Assembly: GCF_033110285.1 (NCBI RefSeq)
Contig: NZ_CP136995.1
Location: 2,852,001 to 2,916,000 of the forward strand
Origin: Ottowia sp. SB7-C50
GTDB lineage: Bacteria > Pseudomonadota > Gammaproteobacteria > Burkholderiales > Burkholderiaceae_C
Direction: 5' to 3'
Length of the DNA: 64,000 nt
The notes below the pieces were generated by a model. The model did not search any database. It saw nothing but the letters and a program-made list of their open reading frames with translations, and had not been told where the DNA came from. The translations under genes and the position numbers were made by a program. Positions 24,576 to 35,079 of the stretch are shown here, one piece after another; positions within the stretch are counted from its first letter, which is position 1; each line of letters begins with the position of its first letter.

Positions 24576-24629
24576 GTTCGCGTGAACCGCGCGACGCTTT
24601 GAACGCCAGAACAGCCAACAGCCATACGC

Positions 24630-24716
24630 AGACGCAGACGCAGACGACGCAAAGGATTCGCAGAGGAAGCAAAAAATCCTCTGCAGATGGCGGCCATCGG
24701 GCCTCGCAGCGCCCTG
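24630..24716. repeat. Degenerate repeat region with CGCAGA tandem units
   Basis: A short tandem run of about four GCAGAC-like units is followed by GACGCAAAGGATTCGCAGAGG and a facing CCTCTGCAGATGG. It looks like a decayed family B copy (compare GACGCAAAGGATTCGCGAAGG at 30897-31004). It lies between convergent hemP and boxA. Confidence 0.5.
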
Positions 24717-24723
24717 GCAAACA

Positions 24724-24779
24724 GGCGCTTACGCTCCTGATTCAATAGCTTGTTGCGCAATACCGGCCAGCGCAAGCGG
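24724..24779. repeat. Family A interspersed repeat
   Basis: The copy reads GATTCAATAGCTTGTTGCGC followed by CCGGCCAGCGCAAGCGG, in the gap between hemP and boxA. Confidence 0.65.
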
Positions 24780-24827
24780 CGTGGTTGACCGGTGAGCACC
24801 CCGCCGCAGTCCCGCGCGCCGCCTGGC

Positions 24828-26147
24828 TCAATAGGTTTCCAGGTGCAGCCGGCCTTCGCGCTTGAGGCGTGCGCCGATCTCGTCCCAGTTCTGGCCTGCG
24901 CCCTGCGCCACGTCGCGCAGCGCCAGCAACACGCCCTCTTCCATGCTCTTCAGGCCGCAGACATAGATGAAGGTGTTCGGGTCCTGCAGCAGCGGCGCGA
25001 CGTCGGCGGCGCGTTCGCGCAGCAGGTCCTGCACGTATTTCTTGGGCTGGTTGGGCGTGCGGCTGAAGCCGAAGTGAATGTCGATGAAGTCCTTGGGCAG
25101 GCTTTGCAGCGGGCCGAAGTACGGCAGTTCTTCCTTGGTGCGGGCGCCAAAGAACAGCATCAGCTTGCCGCCCTCGAACTTGCCCGACTTGCGCAGGCGC
25201 CGACGCCATTCCGTCATGGCGCGCATGGGTGCCGAGCCGGTGCCGGTGCAGATCATGATGATGTTCGACCTGGGGTGGTTCGGCATCAGGAAGGTGCTGC
25301 CGAACGGGCCAATGACCTCTACCCTGTCGCCCACCTTCAGGTCGCACATGTAGTTGCTGGCCACGCCGCGCACCGGGTTGCCCTGGTGGTCTTCCAGCAC
25401 GCGCTTGATCGTCAGGCTCACATTGTTGTAGCCCGGCCGCTCGCCGTTGCGCGGGCTGGCGATGGAATACTGGCGCGCGTGGTGCGGCTTGCCCTTGGCG
25501 TCGACACCGGGCGGAATGATGCCGATGGACTGCCCTTCCAGCACCGGGAAGGGCATGGCGCCAAAGTCCAGGATGATGTGGTGCGTGTCGTATTCGGTGC
25601 CCACTTCCGTCACGCGCACGCTGCCGGTCACGGTGGCGGTGATGGATTTTTCCGCCGCCCGCGCGCCGTACAGGTTGGTGTAGGCGTGCGCGGCTGACCA
25701 CGGGGGCGTGGTGGCGTTCAGGCTCACGGGCGCGGCGCCGGTGCCGGGCTGCGTGGGGTCGAAAGCGGCCGACTGCGCACTGGCCTCGGCCTGCGCCAAG
25801 GTTTCATCCGCCCGTGCGCCATCGCCTGCCAGCGCGCTTTCATCGACGCCAGCGTCGGCCAGCTGCGCGGCGGTCAGTTCCTCGGGCAGTTCGTACCAGC
25901 TGAACTGCTCTTCCAGCGTGTACGGCTTGGCGCGCGCCACCATGCGCCAGCTGTCGATGGCGCCGGTGGGGCACACCGGCAGGCACGACATCTGCATGTC
26001 GCAGATGGCGGCATCGACCACGTAGTTGTTCGAATCGTGCGAAATGGCCTTGACCGGGCAGGCCGCCTCGCACGCGCCGCAGCGAATGCAGATGGCGGCG
26101 TCGATCAGGTGCTGCTTGAGGATGGCGGGTTGCTCCAGGACGGTCAT
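24828..26147 (-). CDS. boxA: Benzoyl-CoA 2,3-epoxidase, reductase subunit BoxA
   Basis: This 439-residue flavoprotein takes electrons from NADPH and passes them to the oxygenase BoxB, which epoxidises benzoyl-CoA. It has an N-terminal ferredoxin domain (C-x2-C-x2-C-x3-C in [12 protein letters not shown]), a linker, and a ferredoxin-NADP reductase module with FAD- and NADP-binding segments ([32 protein letters not shown]) ending in [11 protein letters not shown]. The second ferredoxin motif reads [12 protein letters not shown], with Gln where the second Cys would be expected. It is the last gene of the box operon. Confidence 0.95.
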   Translation of the reverse strand: MTVLEQPAILKQHLIDAAICIRCGACEAACPVKAISHDSNNYVVDAAICDMQMSCLPVCPTGAIDSWRMVARAKPYTLEEQFSWYELPEELTAAQLADAGVDESALAGDGARADETLAQAEASAQSAAFDPTQPGTGAAPVSLNATTPPWSAAHAYTNLYGARAAEKSITATVTGSVRVTEVGTEYDTHHIILDFGAMPFPVLEGQSIGIIPPGVDAKGKPHHARQYSIASPRNGERPGYNNVSLTIKRVLEDHQGNPVRGVASNYMCDLKVGDRVEVIGPFGSTFLMPNHPRSNIIMICTGTGSAPMRAMTEWRRRLRKSGKFEGGKLMLFFGARTKEELPYFGPLQSLPKDFIDIHFGFSRTPNQPKKYVQDLLRERAADVAPLLQDPNTFIYVCGLKSMEEGVLLALRDVAQGAGQNWDEIGARLKREGRLHLETY

Positions 26148-26168
26148 GACAAATCCCGTGAAGAGGTT

Positions 26169-26519
26169 TCAAAGAAGATCGATGCCATAGCGCTTCAACA
26201 CCCAGGCAAACAGGCCGAACGTCGCCATGGTCATCGCCACGCTGGCGGCCAGCGCGCCGACAAAGCCCCAGCGTGGCAGCACGACGGGGAAGACCAGGAA
26301 CATTGGCAGCGTGGGGATGACATACCAGAACGTATACCACGCGTGGTTGGCGATCTTCTGCTGCGGCTGGCCTTCGACGTACAGCCAGATCAGCGTCAGC
26401 ACCGTCACCAGCGGCAGCGCAGCCACCAGGCCGCCCAGCTTGTCGCTGCGCTTGGCCAGCTCGGTCACCAGCACCACCACAAAGGCCGTGATGAGGTATT
26501 TGGTGACCAGCCAGGCCAT
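26169..26519 (-). CDS. DUF3147-type small membrane protein
   Basis: This 116-residue protein has four predicted transmembrane helices (for example YLITAFVVVLVTELAKRSD and FVGALAASVAMTMATFGLFA). It resembles the DUF3147 family of unknown function. It lies between boxB (17 bp) and boxA (21 bp), so it is cotranscribed with benzoyl-CoA oxidation genes. No role in that pathway is known to me. A part in benzoate entry or membrane stress is possible but unsupported. Confidence 0.8.
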   Translation of the reverse strand: MAWLVTKYLITAFVVVLVTELAKRSDKLGGLVAALPLVTVLTLIWLYVEGQPQQKIANHAWYTFWYVIPTLPMFLVFPVVLPRWGFVGALAASVAMTMATFGLFAWVLKRYGIDLL

Positions 26520-26536
26520 GCGCGGCGGCTATCCGA

Positions 26537-27964
<1,428 letters not shown>

Positions 27965-27997
27965 GGTGGTCTCCTTATTTAAACCGGAAGAAAAACC

Positions 27998-28107
27998 TTT
28001 GAACGCAAAAGGCGCGAAGGTGACGCAAAAGGCGCAGAAAAGTCACTCAAAAAAGCAATGGCTTCTTTGGCGACTTTTGCGAAATCTTTGCGACCCTTGC
28101 GTTCAAA
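27998..28107. repeat. Inverted-repeat element (family B, AACGCAAAAGGCGC subtype)
   Basis: It opens with TTTGAACGCAAAAGGCGCG and closes with the facing CCCTTGCGTTCAAA, with inner GGCGCAGAAAAGTC and GACTTTTGCGAAATC segments. It lies between boxC and boxB on what is probably one transcript. The same subtype recurs at 42076-42170. Confidence 0.8.
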
Positions 28108-28116
28108 AAATGACTG

Positions 28117-29758
<1,642 letters not shown>

Positions 29759-29806
29759 GGCGTCTCCTCGGGGGGTGGGTTGTCTCATCGGGTCGGGATG
29801 ACATGA

Positions 29807-29836
29807 ATAATAATGCACATCCTCCGAACCTGTCAA
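29807..29836 (-). promoter_or_regulatory. Sigma70-type promoter of boxCBA
   Basis: On the minus strand TTGACA (29836-29831) and TATTAT (29812-29807) are spaced by 18 bp, upstream of boxC. A further TGCA lies just at the -10 region, and a TGCA-N6-TGCA site adjoins the -35 box, which suggests regulator control of this promoter separately from boxR. Confidence 0.75.
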
Positions 29837-29850
29837 TGCATTATTTTGCA
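29837..29850. promoter_or_regulatory. BoxR/BzdR-type operator (TGCA-N6-TGCA) before boxC
   Basis: TGCATTATTTTGCA has two TGCA half sites six bases apart, the pattern recognised by BzdR/BoxR regulators. It directly abuts the -35 box and lies 3 bp after the boxR stop codon. Confidence 0.75.
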
Positions 29851-29852
29851 CG

Positions 29853-30779
29853 TTACGTTTTGACACCAATCACGCTGCGCACGTCCAGGCGCAGCGCCTG
29901 AAAGGCTGCGTCCTCGCCGCCGTAATCGCTGGTATTGAAGCGCAGGTCGGCCTTGGCGTAGAAGGCCGAGCGGCCGGCCAGGATGCGCTTGAGATCTTCC
30001 ATGGCCTCAGGGCTGGCGGCCATGGGCCGCATGTCGCCCTGCGCCGCCACGCGGCCCATGTGGTCGGCCGGGTCGGCCTGCAGCCAGATGGTGTAGCAAT
30101 GCTGCAGCAGCAGGTTGAAGTTGGCCGCATCGGCCACCAGGCCGCCCGGCGTGGCGATCACCACTTCGGGGTAGATCTGGATGGCTTCTTCCAGCGCGCG
30201 ACGCTCGTAGCGGCGGTAGGCGTTGGTGCCGTACAGGTTGTGGATTTCGTTGATGCTACAGCCGGCGAACTGCTCGATTTCGCGGCTCAGCTCGATGAAG
30301 GCGTAGCCCAGGTCCTGAGCCAGCCGCTGCCCCAGCGACGACTTGCCCGCGCCGCGCAGGCCGATCAGCGCGATGCGCGTGGTGCGGGCGCGGTCGGCCG
30401 TGCCGGGGGCGTGGAACAACTCGCTCAGGTGTTGGCGCGCGCGGCGCAGATCGGCCTCGTTGCGATGCTCCAGCAACTCGCGGATCATCAGCCACTCGGG
30501 TGACGAGGTCGTCACATCGCCCAGCAGTTCGCTCAATTCGCAATGCAGCGCCTGCGCCACCTGCAACAGCACCAGGATGGAGGCGTTGCCGGTGCCGTAT
30601 TCGAGGTTGGCCAGGTGCCGCTCCGATACATCCGCCACCTGCGCCACGGCCTTGCGCGTCATGCCGCGGCGCGCGCGCAGGTTGCGCACACGCTCGCCCA
30701 GCGCGACAAGGAAAGGGTGGCGCGGCGGCTCCGCCGGTGCGGGGTCTGCCAGCGGTCGTTCTTGAAGTTCAGTGCTCAT
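29853..30779 (-). CDS. boxR: BoxR/BzdR-type benzoyl-CoA-responsive regulator
   Basis: This 308-residue transcription factor fuses an N-terminal XRE-type helix-turn-helix (VRNLRARRGMTRKAVAQVADVSERHLANLEYGTG, read in parts, about residues 31-80) to a C-terminal domain that resembles shikimate kinase. The kinase-like part keeps a P-loop, GLRGAGKSSLGQRLA, and RYERRALEE and ATPGGLV motifs. In the BzdR/BoxR family this domain binds benzoyl-CoA and relieves repression. Its gene sits between the benzoate-CoA ligase and boxC, with TGCA-N6-TGCA operators on both sides. Repression of both transcription units is inferred from these sites. Confidence 0.93.
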   Translation of the reverse strand: MSTELQERPLADPAPAEPPRHPFLVALGERVRNLRARRGMTRKAVAQVADVSERHLANLEYGTGNASILVLLQVAQALHCELSELLGDVTTSSPEWLMIRELLEHRNEADLRRARQHLSELFHAPGTADRARTTRIALIGLRGAGKSSLGQRLAQDLGYAFIELSREIEQFAGCSINEIHNLYGTNAYRRYERRALEEAIQIYPEVVIATPGGLVADAANFNLLLQHCYTIWLQADPADHMGRVAAQGDMRPMAASPEAMEDLKRILAGRSAFYAKADLRFNTSDYGGEDAAFQALRLDVRSVIGVKT

Positions 30780-30791
30780 GGTGAAACTGTC

Positions 30792-30820
30792 TTGACATGC
30801 ACTTTAATGCATCTTACGAT
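30792..30820 (+). promoter_or_regulatory. bclA promoter with BoxR-type operator in the spacer
   Basis: TTGACA (30792-30797) and TACGAT (30815-30820) are spaced by 17 bp. The spacer itself contains TGCACTTTAATGCA (30798-30811), a TGCA-N6-TGCA site. Binding of the regulator there would block RNA polymerase. The site may also serve the divergent boxR. Confidence 0.8.
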
Positions 30821-30896
30821 ACACGCACAATAATTCATTTCACCACGCGGCCGGCAAAAGATCAATGCCGTGGACGAACGACTAGCCGTTCAACAG

Positions 30897-31004
30897 CCGG
30901 ACGCGAAGGACGCAAAGGATTCGCGAAGGACGCGAAAGAATTCAAAAGATTTTTCTGTTTTTCTTTTGCGTTCTTCGCGTCACTTTCGCGTCCTTCGCGT
31001 CCGG
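30897..31004. repeat. Inverted-repeat element (family B) in the bclA 5' untranslated region
   Basis: It runs from CCGGACGCGAAGGACGCAAA to the facing TTTCGCGTCCTTCGCGTCCGG with an AT-rich middle. It lies between the promoter at 30792 and the bclA start at 31039, so it should be transcribed as a long stem-loop in the leader. Confidence 0.85.
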
Positions 31005-31038
31005 TTGTTTTCACCGTCAACAAACCCGGAGACACGCC

Positions 31039-32604
31039 ATGACCCCTGAAGTCGCCCCGCCGCCCGAGCGCTTCAACATCGCCGAACACCTGCTGGCGCA
31101 GAACGCCGGCCGCCCCGACAAACCCGCCTTCATCGACGAACAAGGCGCCGTCAGCTACGGCCAGCTGGCCGAGCGCACGCGCCGCCTGGCGTCGGCGCTC
31201 AAAAGCCTGTACCTGCGCCGCGAAGAGCGCGTGCTGGTGCTGATGCACGACAGCACCGACTGGCCCGTGGCCTTTCTGGGCAGCCTGTACGCCGGCCTGG
31301 TGCCGGTGGCCGTCAACACGCTGCTCACGGCCGACGACTACGCCTACATGCTGGAGCATTCGCGGGCGCAGGCCGTGCTGGTGTCGGGCGCGCTGCTGCC
31401 CACGCTGACGGCGGCGATGGTCAAGAGCGATCATGAAGTGCAAAAGGTGATCGTCTCGCGCCCGCTGGCGCCGCTGCATCCGTCCGAGGTGGAATTCGAG
31501 GCCTTCCTGGCCGCCCACGCCCCGGCCGACAAGCCCGCGTCCACGGGCGCCGATGACCCGGCCTTCTGGCTGTATTCCAGCGGCTCTACCGGCCGCCCCA
31601 AGGGCACGGTGCATTCGCACGCCAACCCCTACTGGACCTGCGAGCTGTACGCCAAGCGCGTGCTGGGCCTGACCGAAAGCGACGTGTGCTTTTCAGCCGC
31701 CAAGCTGTTCTTCGCCTATGGCCTGGGCAACGGCTTGACCTTCCCCATGAGCGTGGGTGCCACCACGCTGCTGATGGGCGAGCGGCCCACGCCCGAGGCC
31801 ACCTTCAAGCGCTGGACCGGCCAGGTCGGCGGCTTGAAGCCCACCGTGTTCTACGGCGCGCCCACCGGCTTTGCCGGCATGCTGGCCCACCCGGCGCTGC
31901 CCGCGCGGGGCGACGTGGCCATGCGACTGGTGTCATCGGCGGGCGAGGCGCTTCCGGCCGAGTTGGGCGAGCGCTTCAAGGCGCATTTCGGCACCGACAT
32001 CGTCGATGGCATCGGCTCCACCGAGATGCTGCACATCTTTCTGTCCAACCTGCCCGGCAAGGTGCGCTACGGCACCACCGGCTGGCCGGTGCCGGGCTAC
32101 ACCATCGAGTTGCGCGGCGACGACGGCGGCCCCGTGCCGGACGGCGAGCCGGGCGACCTTTACATCCAGGGCCCCAGCGCCGCCATGATGTACTGGGGCA
32201 ACCGCACCAAGACACGCGAAACCTTCCAGGGCGGCTGGACCAAGTCCGGCGACAAGTACGTGCGCAACGAAGACGGCAGCTATACCTACGGCGGCCGCAG
32301 CGACGACATGCTGAAGGTCAGCGGCATCTATGTTTCGCCGTTTGAGGTCGAGGCCACGCTGGTGCAGCACCCGGCGGTGCTGGAGGCCGCCGTCATTGGC
32401 AAGGAAGACGCCGATGGCCTGACCAAGACCAAGGCGTTCGTGATCCTCAAGCCCGGCGCCGCCACCACCGAGGAAGACCTGAAGGCCTTCGTCAAGGACC
32501 GCCTGGCGCCCTACAAGTACCCCCGCTTCATCGAGTTCGTGGACGATCTGCCCAAGACGGCGACCGGCAAGATCCAGCGTTTCAAGCTGCGCGAATTGGG
32601 CTAG
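31039..32604 (+). CDS. bclA: Benzoate-CoA ligase
   Basis: This 521-residue AMP-forming ligase activates benzoate to benzoyl-CoA, the entry step of the box pathway. ANL-superfamily motifs are present: the phosphate-binding loop YSSGSTGRPKGTVHSH, the aromatic-substrate and adenylate regions (FYGAPTGFAG, GIGSTEMLHIF), the GRSDDMLKVSGIYVSPFEVE hinge and the C-terminal catalytic Lys in KTATGKIQRFKLRELG. The gene is divergent from boxR-boxCBA and has its own operator-bearing promoter. The stop codon overlaps the left arm of a long inverted repeat. Other aryl-CoA ligase specificity is possible but context argues for benzoate. Confidence 0.95.
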   Translation: MTPEVAPPPERFNIAEHLLAQNAGRPDKPAFIDEQGAVSYGQLAERTRRLASALKSLYLRREERVLVLMHDSTDWPVAFLGSLYAGLVPVAVNTLLTADDYAYMLEHSRAQAVLVSGALLPTLTAAMVKSDHEVQKVIVSRPLAPLHPSEVEFEAFLAAHAPADKPASTGADDPAFWLYSSGSTGRPKGTVHSHANPYWTCELYAKRVLGLTESDVCFSAAKLFFAYGLGNGLTFPMSVGATTLLMGERPTPEATFKRWTGQVGGLKPTVFYGAPTGFAGMLAHPALPARGDVAMRLVSSAGEALPAELGERFKAHFGTDIVDGIGSTEMLHIFLSNLPGKVRYGTTGWPVPGYTIELRGDDGGPVPDGEPGDLYIQGPSAAMMYWGNRTKTRETFQGGWTKSGDKYVRNEDGSYTYGGRSDDMLKVSGIYVSPFEVEATLVQHPAVLEAAVIGKEDADGLTKTKAFVILKPGAATTEEDLKAFVKDRLAPYKYPRFIEFVDDLPKTATGKIQRFKLRELG

Positions 32605-32767
32605 GAGTCTGCGCGGTAGAAGGCGTCGAAGCGAAACGCGCGAAAAACGAGGACAGCGTAGTGATACCGACAAGCCCATAGCCGGGCTATGGGCGCCGGA
32701 GGTAGCGCCGCGATGGATCGTGTTCTCGCGCGTTGCAGCCAACGCATCTTCTGCCGCGCAGACTCCT
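32603..32767. repeat. Long imperfect inverted repeat, MITE-like
   Basis: The left arm AGGAGTCTGCGCGGTAGAAG and right arm CTTCTGCCGCGCAGACTCCT are near-perfect inverses. Further inwards ACGCGCGAAAAACGA faces TCGTGTTCTCGCGCGT, and the centre has AGCCCATAGCCGGGCTATGGGC. The whole 165-bp element could form one long hairpin. It has no coding frame and starts within the bclA stop codon. Confidence 0.8.
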
Positions 32768-32793
32768 AAGGCGCGGCCGCGCCAGCCGTGCGC

Positions 32794-33540
32794 TCAGGCG
32801 CGCTTCAGCACATCGGCCCAGGTGTCGCTGCGGGCAGCGGCTGGGCCGCCTGCCCGCCGTCGGGCGTCTTCGGCCGCCACGGCCAGGCGTTGGCGCGACG
32901 GCCCGATGTCTGCGCCGGTCAAGTCCTGAAACCGGGTTTTCGCCCACTCGGTGGGCGGCGCAGCGTCGCGCGGGGCTCCGGCCAGCGGCGCCGCGGCCGC
33001 AGCCTCCCAGCGCGCCCGCATCTCGGCCGGGGGCTGCGCATAGTGCAGCGAACCCCTGAGCCGGATCAGCCGGATGCCAGCCGACTGCAGCATGGCGCGC
33101 TTTTCGTCCGCCAGCCGGTTTGCTTCGGCGATGCCGTCGCGCAGGCGCTGGTCGACGTCAAAGGCGATCCACGGCTGGCCGTCTTCTGCGCACACCAGAA
33201 AGTCGACGCGCAGCCGCGCCAGCTTGGCCCCGGCAAGGCGCCGGTCACGGCACCTGCGCACCATCAGGAAGCGCGACAGCGCAGGCTGGTACAGCACCGC
33301 CTCATGGGGAAACGCCTGCTGCAGATAGTGCAGCAGCGCGCGGTGCTCGTCAGGGATCGTGGACGTGGGCGCAAAGCGGTCGGCGCTCGCGTCATAGTCG
33401 TCGGGCGTGCGCTGCCAGCGGCGCCGCAGCACCAGGCCCAGCAGCAGCGCGACCAGCAAGGGCAACACCAGCGCCCACCACGGTACCGTCGACGCCCAGA
33501 GTCGCAGTGGCAGCAGCACGCCGTTCCAGCCATCGTCCAT
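32794..33540 (-). CDS. DUF2726-type membrane-anchored protein
   Basis: This 248-residue protein has one N-terminal transmembrane helix (WWALVLPLLVALLLGLVL, about residues 21-38) and a cytoplasmic domain with the pattern ARLRVDFLVCAEDGQPWIAFDVD, resembling the PD-(D/E)XK-like DUF2726 domain. The C-terminal 70 residues are Ala/Arg-rich. Its function is unknown; family resemblance to nuclease folds does not show activity. It stands alone between the repeat after bclA and apbC. The ATG at 33540 precedes the membrane helix at the normal distance. Confidence 0.75.
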   Translation of the reverse strand: MDDGWNGVLLPLRLWASTVPWWALVLPLLVALLLGLVLRRRWQRTPDDYDASADRFAPTSTIPDEHRALLHYLQQAFPHEAVLYQPALSRFLMVRRCRDRRLAGAKLARLRVDFLVCAEDGQPWIAFDVDQRLRDGIAEANRLADEKRAMLQSAGIRLIRLRGSLHYAQPPAEMRARWEAAAAAPLAGAPRDAAPPTEWAKTRFQDLTGADIGPSRQRLAVAAEDARRRAGGPAAARSDTWADVLKRA

Positions 33541-33816
33541 GGTTGTCTCCCCCGCGGCGATCCGAGGGACGGCGGCCTGCCCGACAGGCGCGCGTCCCGC
33601 ACCGCTGTGGACAACAGCGTAGTGCGGCCGCGCCGTTCAGGCCATAGACGAAAGTATGAAACCTACCTCCATCGGGGTACGAAGCCGCTGCTCGGGCGAC
33701 TGAGCGCGGCGGCGCGCAGGCAGGCGGCGATCAGGGAGAAAATCCGGCGCGACCGCCCGCCTGATCAGCGCCTTCAGCTATCGTTAATATAGCACTGCCG
33801 AGCGGCGGGGCCCCGC
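33541..33816. other. Intergenic region without a recognisable gene
   Basis: About 275 bp between the DUF2726 gene and apbC. The only feature seen is a short AT-rich segment, CAGCTATCGTTAATATAGCA (33778-33797), resembling the AT end of family A. No frame with coding character was found. Confidence 0.6.
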
Positions 33817-34908
33817 TCAGGTGTCCTGCGAAATCTTGATCGACGGGAACTTCGACGAGAAGTCCTTGGCCTTGGCGGCGATGCGGATGGCCACCTGGCG
33901 GGCGATGGTCTTGTAGATCGACGCCACCTCGCCGTCCGGGTCGCTCACCACCGTGGGGCGGCCCGAATCGGCCTGCTCGCGGATCGACATCGCAAGGGGC
34001 AGCGCGCCCAGGTAGTCGATGCCTTTTTCAGCAGCGTAGCGCTTGCCGCCCTCGGCGCCGAAGATGTGCTCGACGTGGCCGCAGTTCGAGCACACATGCA
34101 CCGCCATGTTCTCCACCAGGCCGAGGATCGGCACGCCCACCTTCTCGAACATGGCCACGCCCTTGCGCGCGTCGGCCAGGGCGATGTCCTGCGGCGTGGT
34201 GACGATGACGGCGCCGGTCAGCGGCACGCGCTGCGACAGCGACAGCTGGATGTCGCCCGTGCCCGGCGGCATGTCGACCACCAGGTAGTCCAGGTCCTTC
34301 CAGTTGGTCTGGCGCAGCAGCTGGTCCAGCGCCTGGCTGGCCATGGGGCCGCGCCAGATCATGGCTTCGTCGGCGTCCACCAGAAAGCCGATGGAGCTGA
34401 CCTGCACGCCGTAGTTTTCCATCGGCTCCATGGTCTGGCCGTCCAGGCTTTCGGGCCGGCCGCTGACGCCCAGCATCATGGGCATGCTGGGGCCGTAGAT
34501 GTCGGCGTCCAGCAGACCCACGCTGGCGCCTTCGGCGGCCAGCGCCAGCGCCAGGTTGACGGCGGTGGTGCTCTTGCCCACGCCGCCCTTGCCCGAGGCC
34601 ACGGCAATGATGTTCTTGACCTGCGGCATCAGTTGCACGCCGCGCTGCACTGCGTGAGCGATCACTTTCGTCGTCACGTTGACCGACACGTTGCTCACAC
34701 CCGGCAGCCCGCGCACCGCGGCGATCAGCGCCTGCCGCAGCGCCGGGATCTGGCTCTTGGCGGGGTAACCCAGTTCGACGTCGAACGCGACATCGCCGCC
34801 GCTCACCTGCAGGTTCTTCAACTGGCGGGTGCTGACGAAGTCCTTGCCGGTGTTCGGGTCGATCACGGCCGCGACGGCTTGCAGTACGTCCTGTTCCTGA
34901 ATGCTCAT
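33817..34908 (-). CDS. apbC: Iron-sulfur cluster carrier ATPase ApbC/Mrp
   Basis: This 363-residue P-loop protein of the Mrp/ApbC/NBP35 family carries and transfers iron-sulfur clusters to target enzymes. It has an N-terminal MIP18-like (DUF59) domain (about residues 5-85), a deviant Walker A motif [17 protein letters not shown] (about residue 105) and the cluster-binding C-x2-C in [14 protein letters not shown]. Walker B-type residues are in [19 protein letters not shown] lies before the ATG. It is divergent from metG, a common arrangement. The many Fe-S enzymes in this window are potential clients, but that is not shown. Confidence 0.95.
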   Translation of the reverse strand: MSIQEQDVLQAVAAVIDPNTGKDFVSTRQLKNLQVSGGDVAFDVELGYPAKSQIPALRQALIAAVRGLPGVSNVSVNVTTKVIAHAVQRGVQLMPQVKNIIAVASGKGGVGKSTTAVNLALALAAEGASVGLLDADIYGPSMPMMLGVSGRPESLDGQTMEPMENYGVQVSSIGFLVDADEAMIWRGPMASQALDQLLRQTNWKDLDYLVVDMPPGTGDIQLSLSQRVPLTGAVIVTTPQDIALADARKGVAMFEKVGVPILGLVENMAVHVCSNCGHVEHIFGAEGGKRYAAEKGIDYLGALPLAMSIREQADSGRPTVVSDPDGEVASIYKTIARQVAIRIAAKAKDFSSKFPSIKISQDT

Positions 34909-35079
34909 GTGTTCTCTTCCGGTGAAGACGCTAGTCTAGTCGCGCGGCAGTGCCCCGCCGCCGCGCAGCGGCCAAGACCTCATGCCACGCCGATGAATCG
35001 TGCCGTTCGCGCCGCCCGGCGTGGCCGCGGTGTCGGCGCGCTGCCTAAAATGACAGGTTCCTTGCCGAGAGCCGCCCGT

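Noticed and set aside
33541..33816. A small RNA or tRNA in the apbC upstream gap
   Set aside because: No cloverleaf, promoter-terminator pair or conserved RNA motif could be seen.
34066..35079. A long N-terminal extension of MetG
   Set aside because: The extension is antisense to apbC and has no synthetase features; the ATG at 35080 matches the family start.
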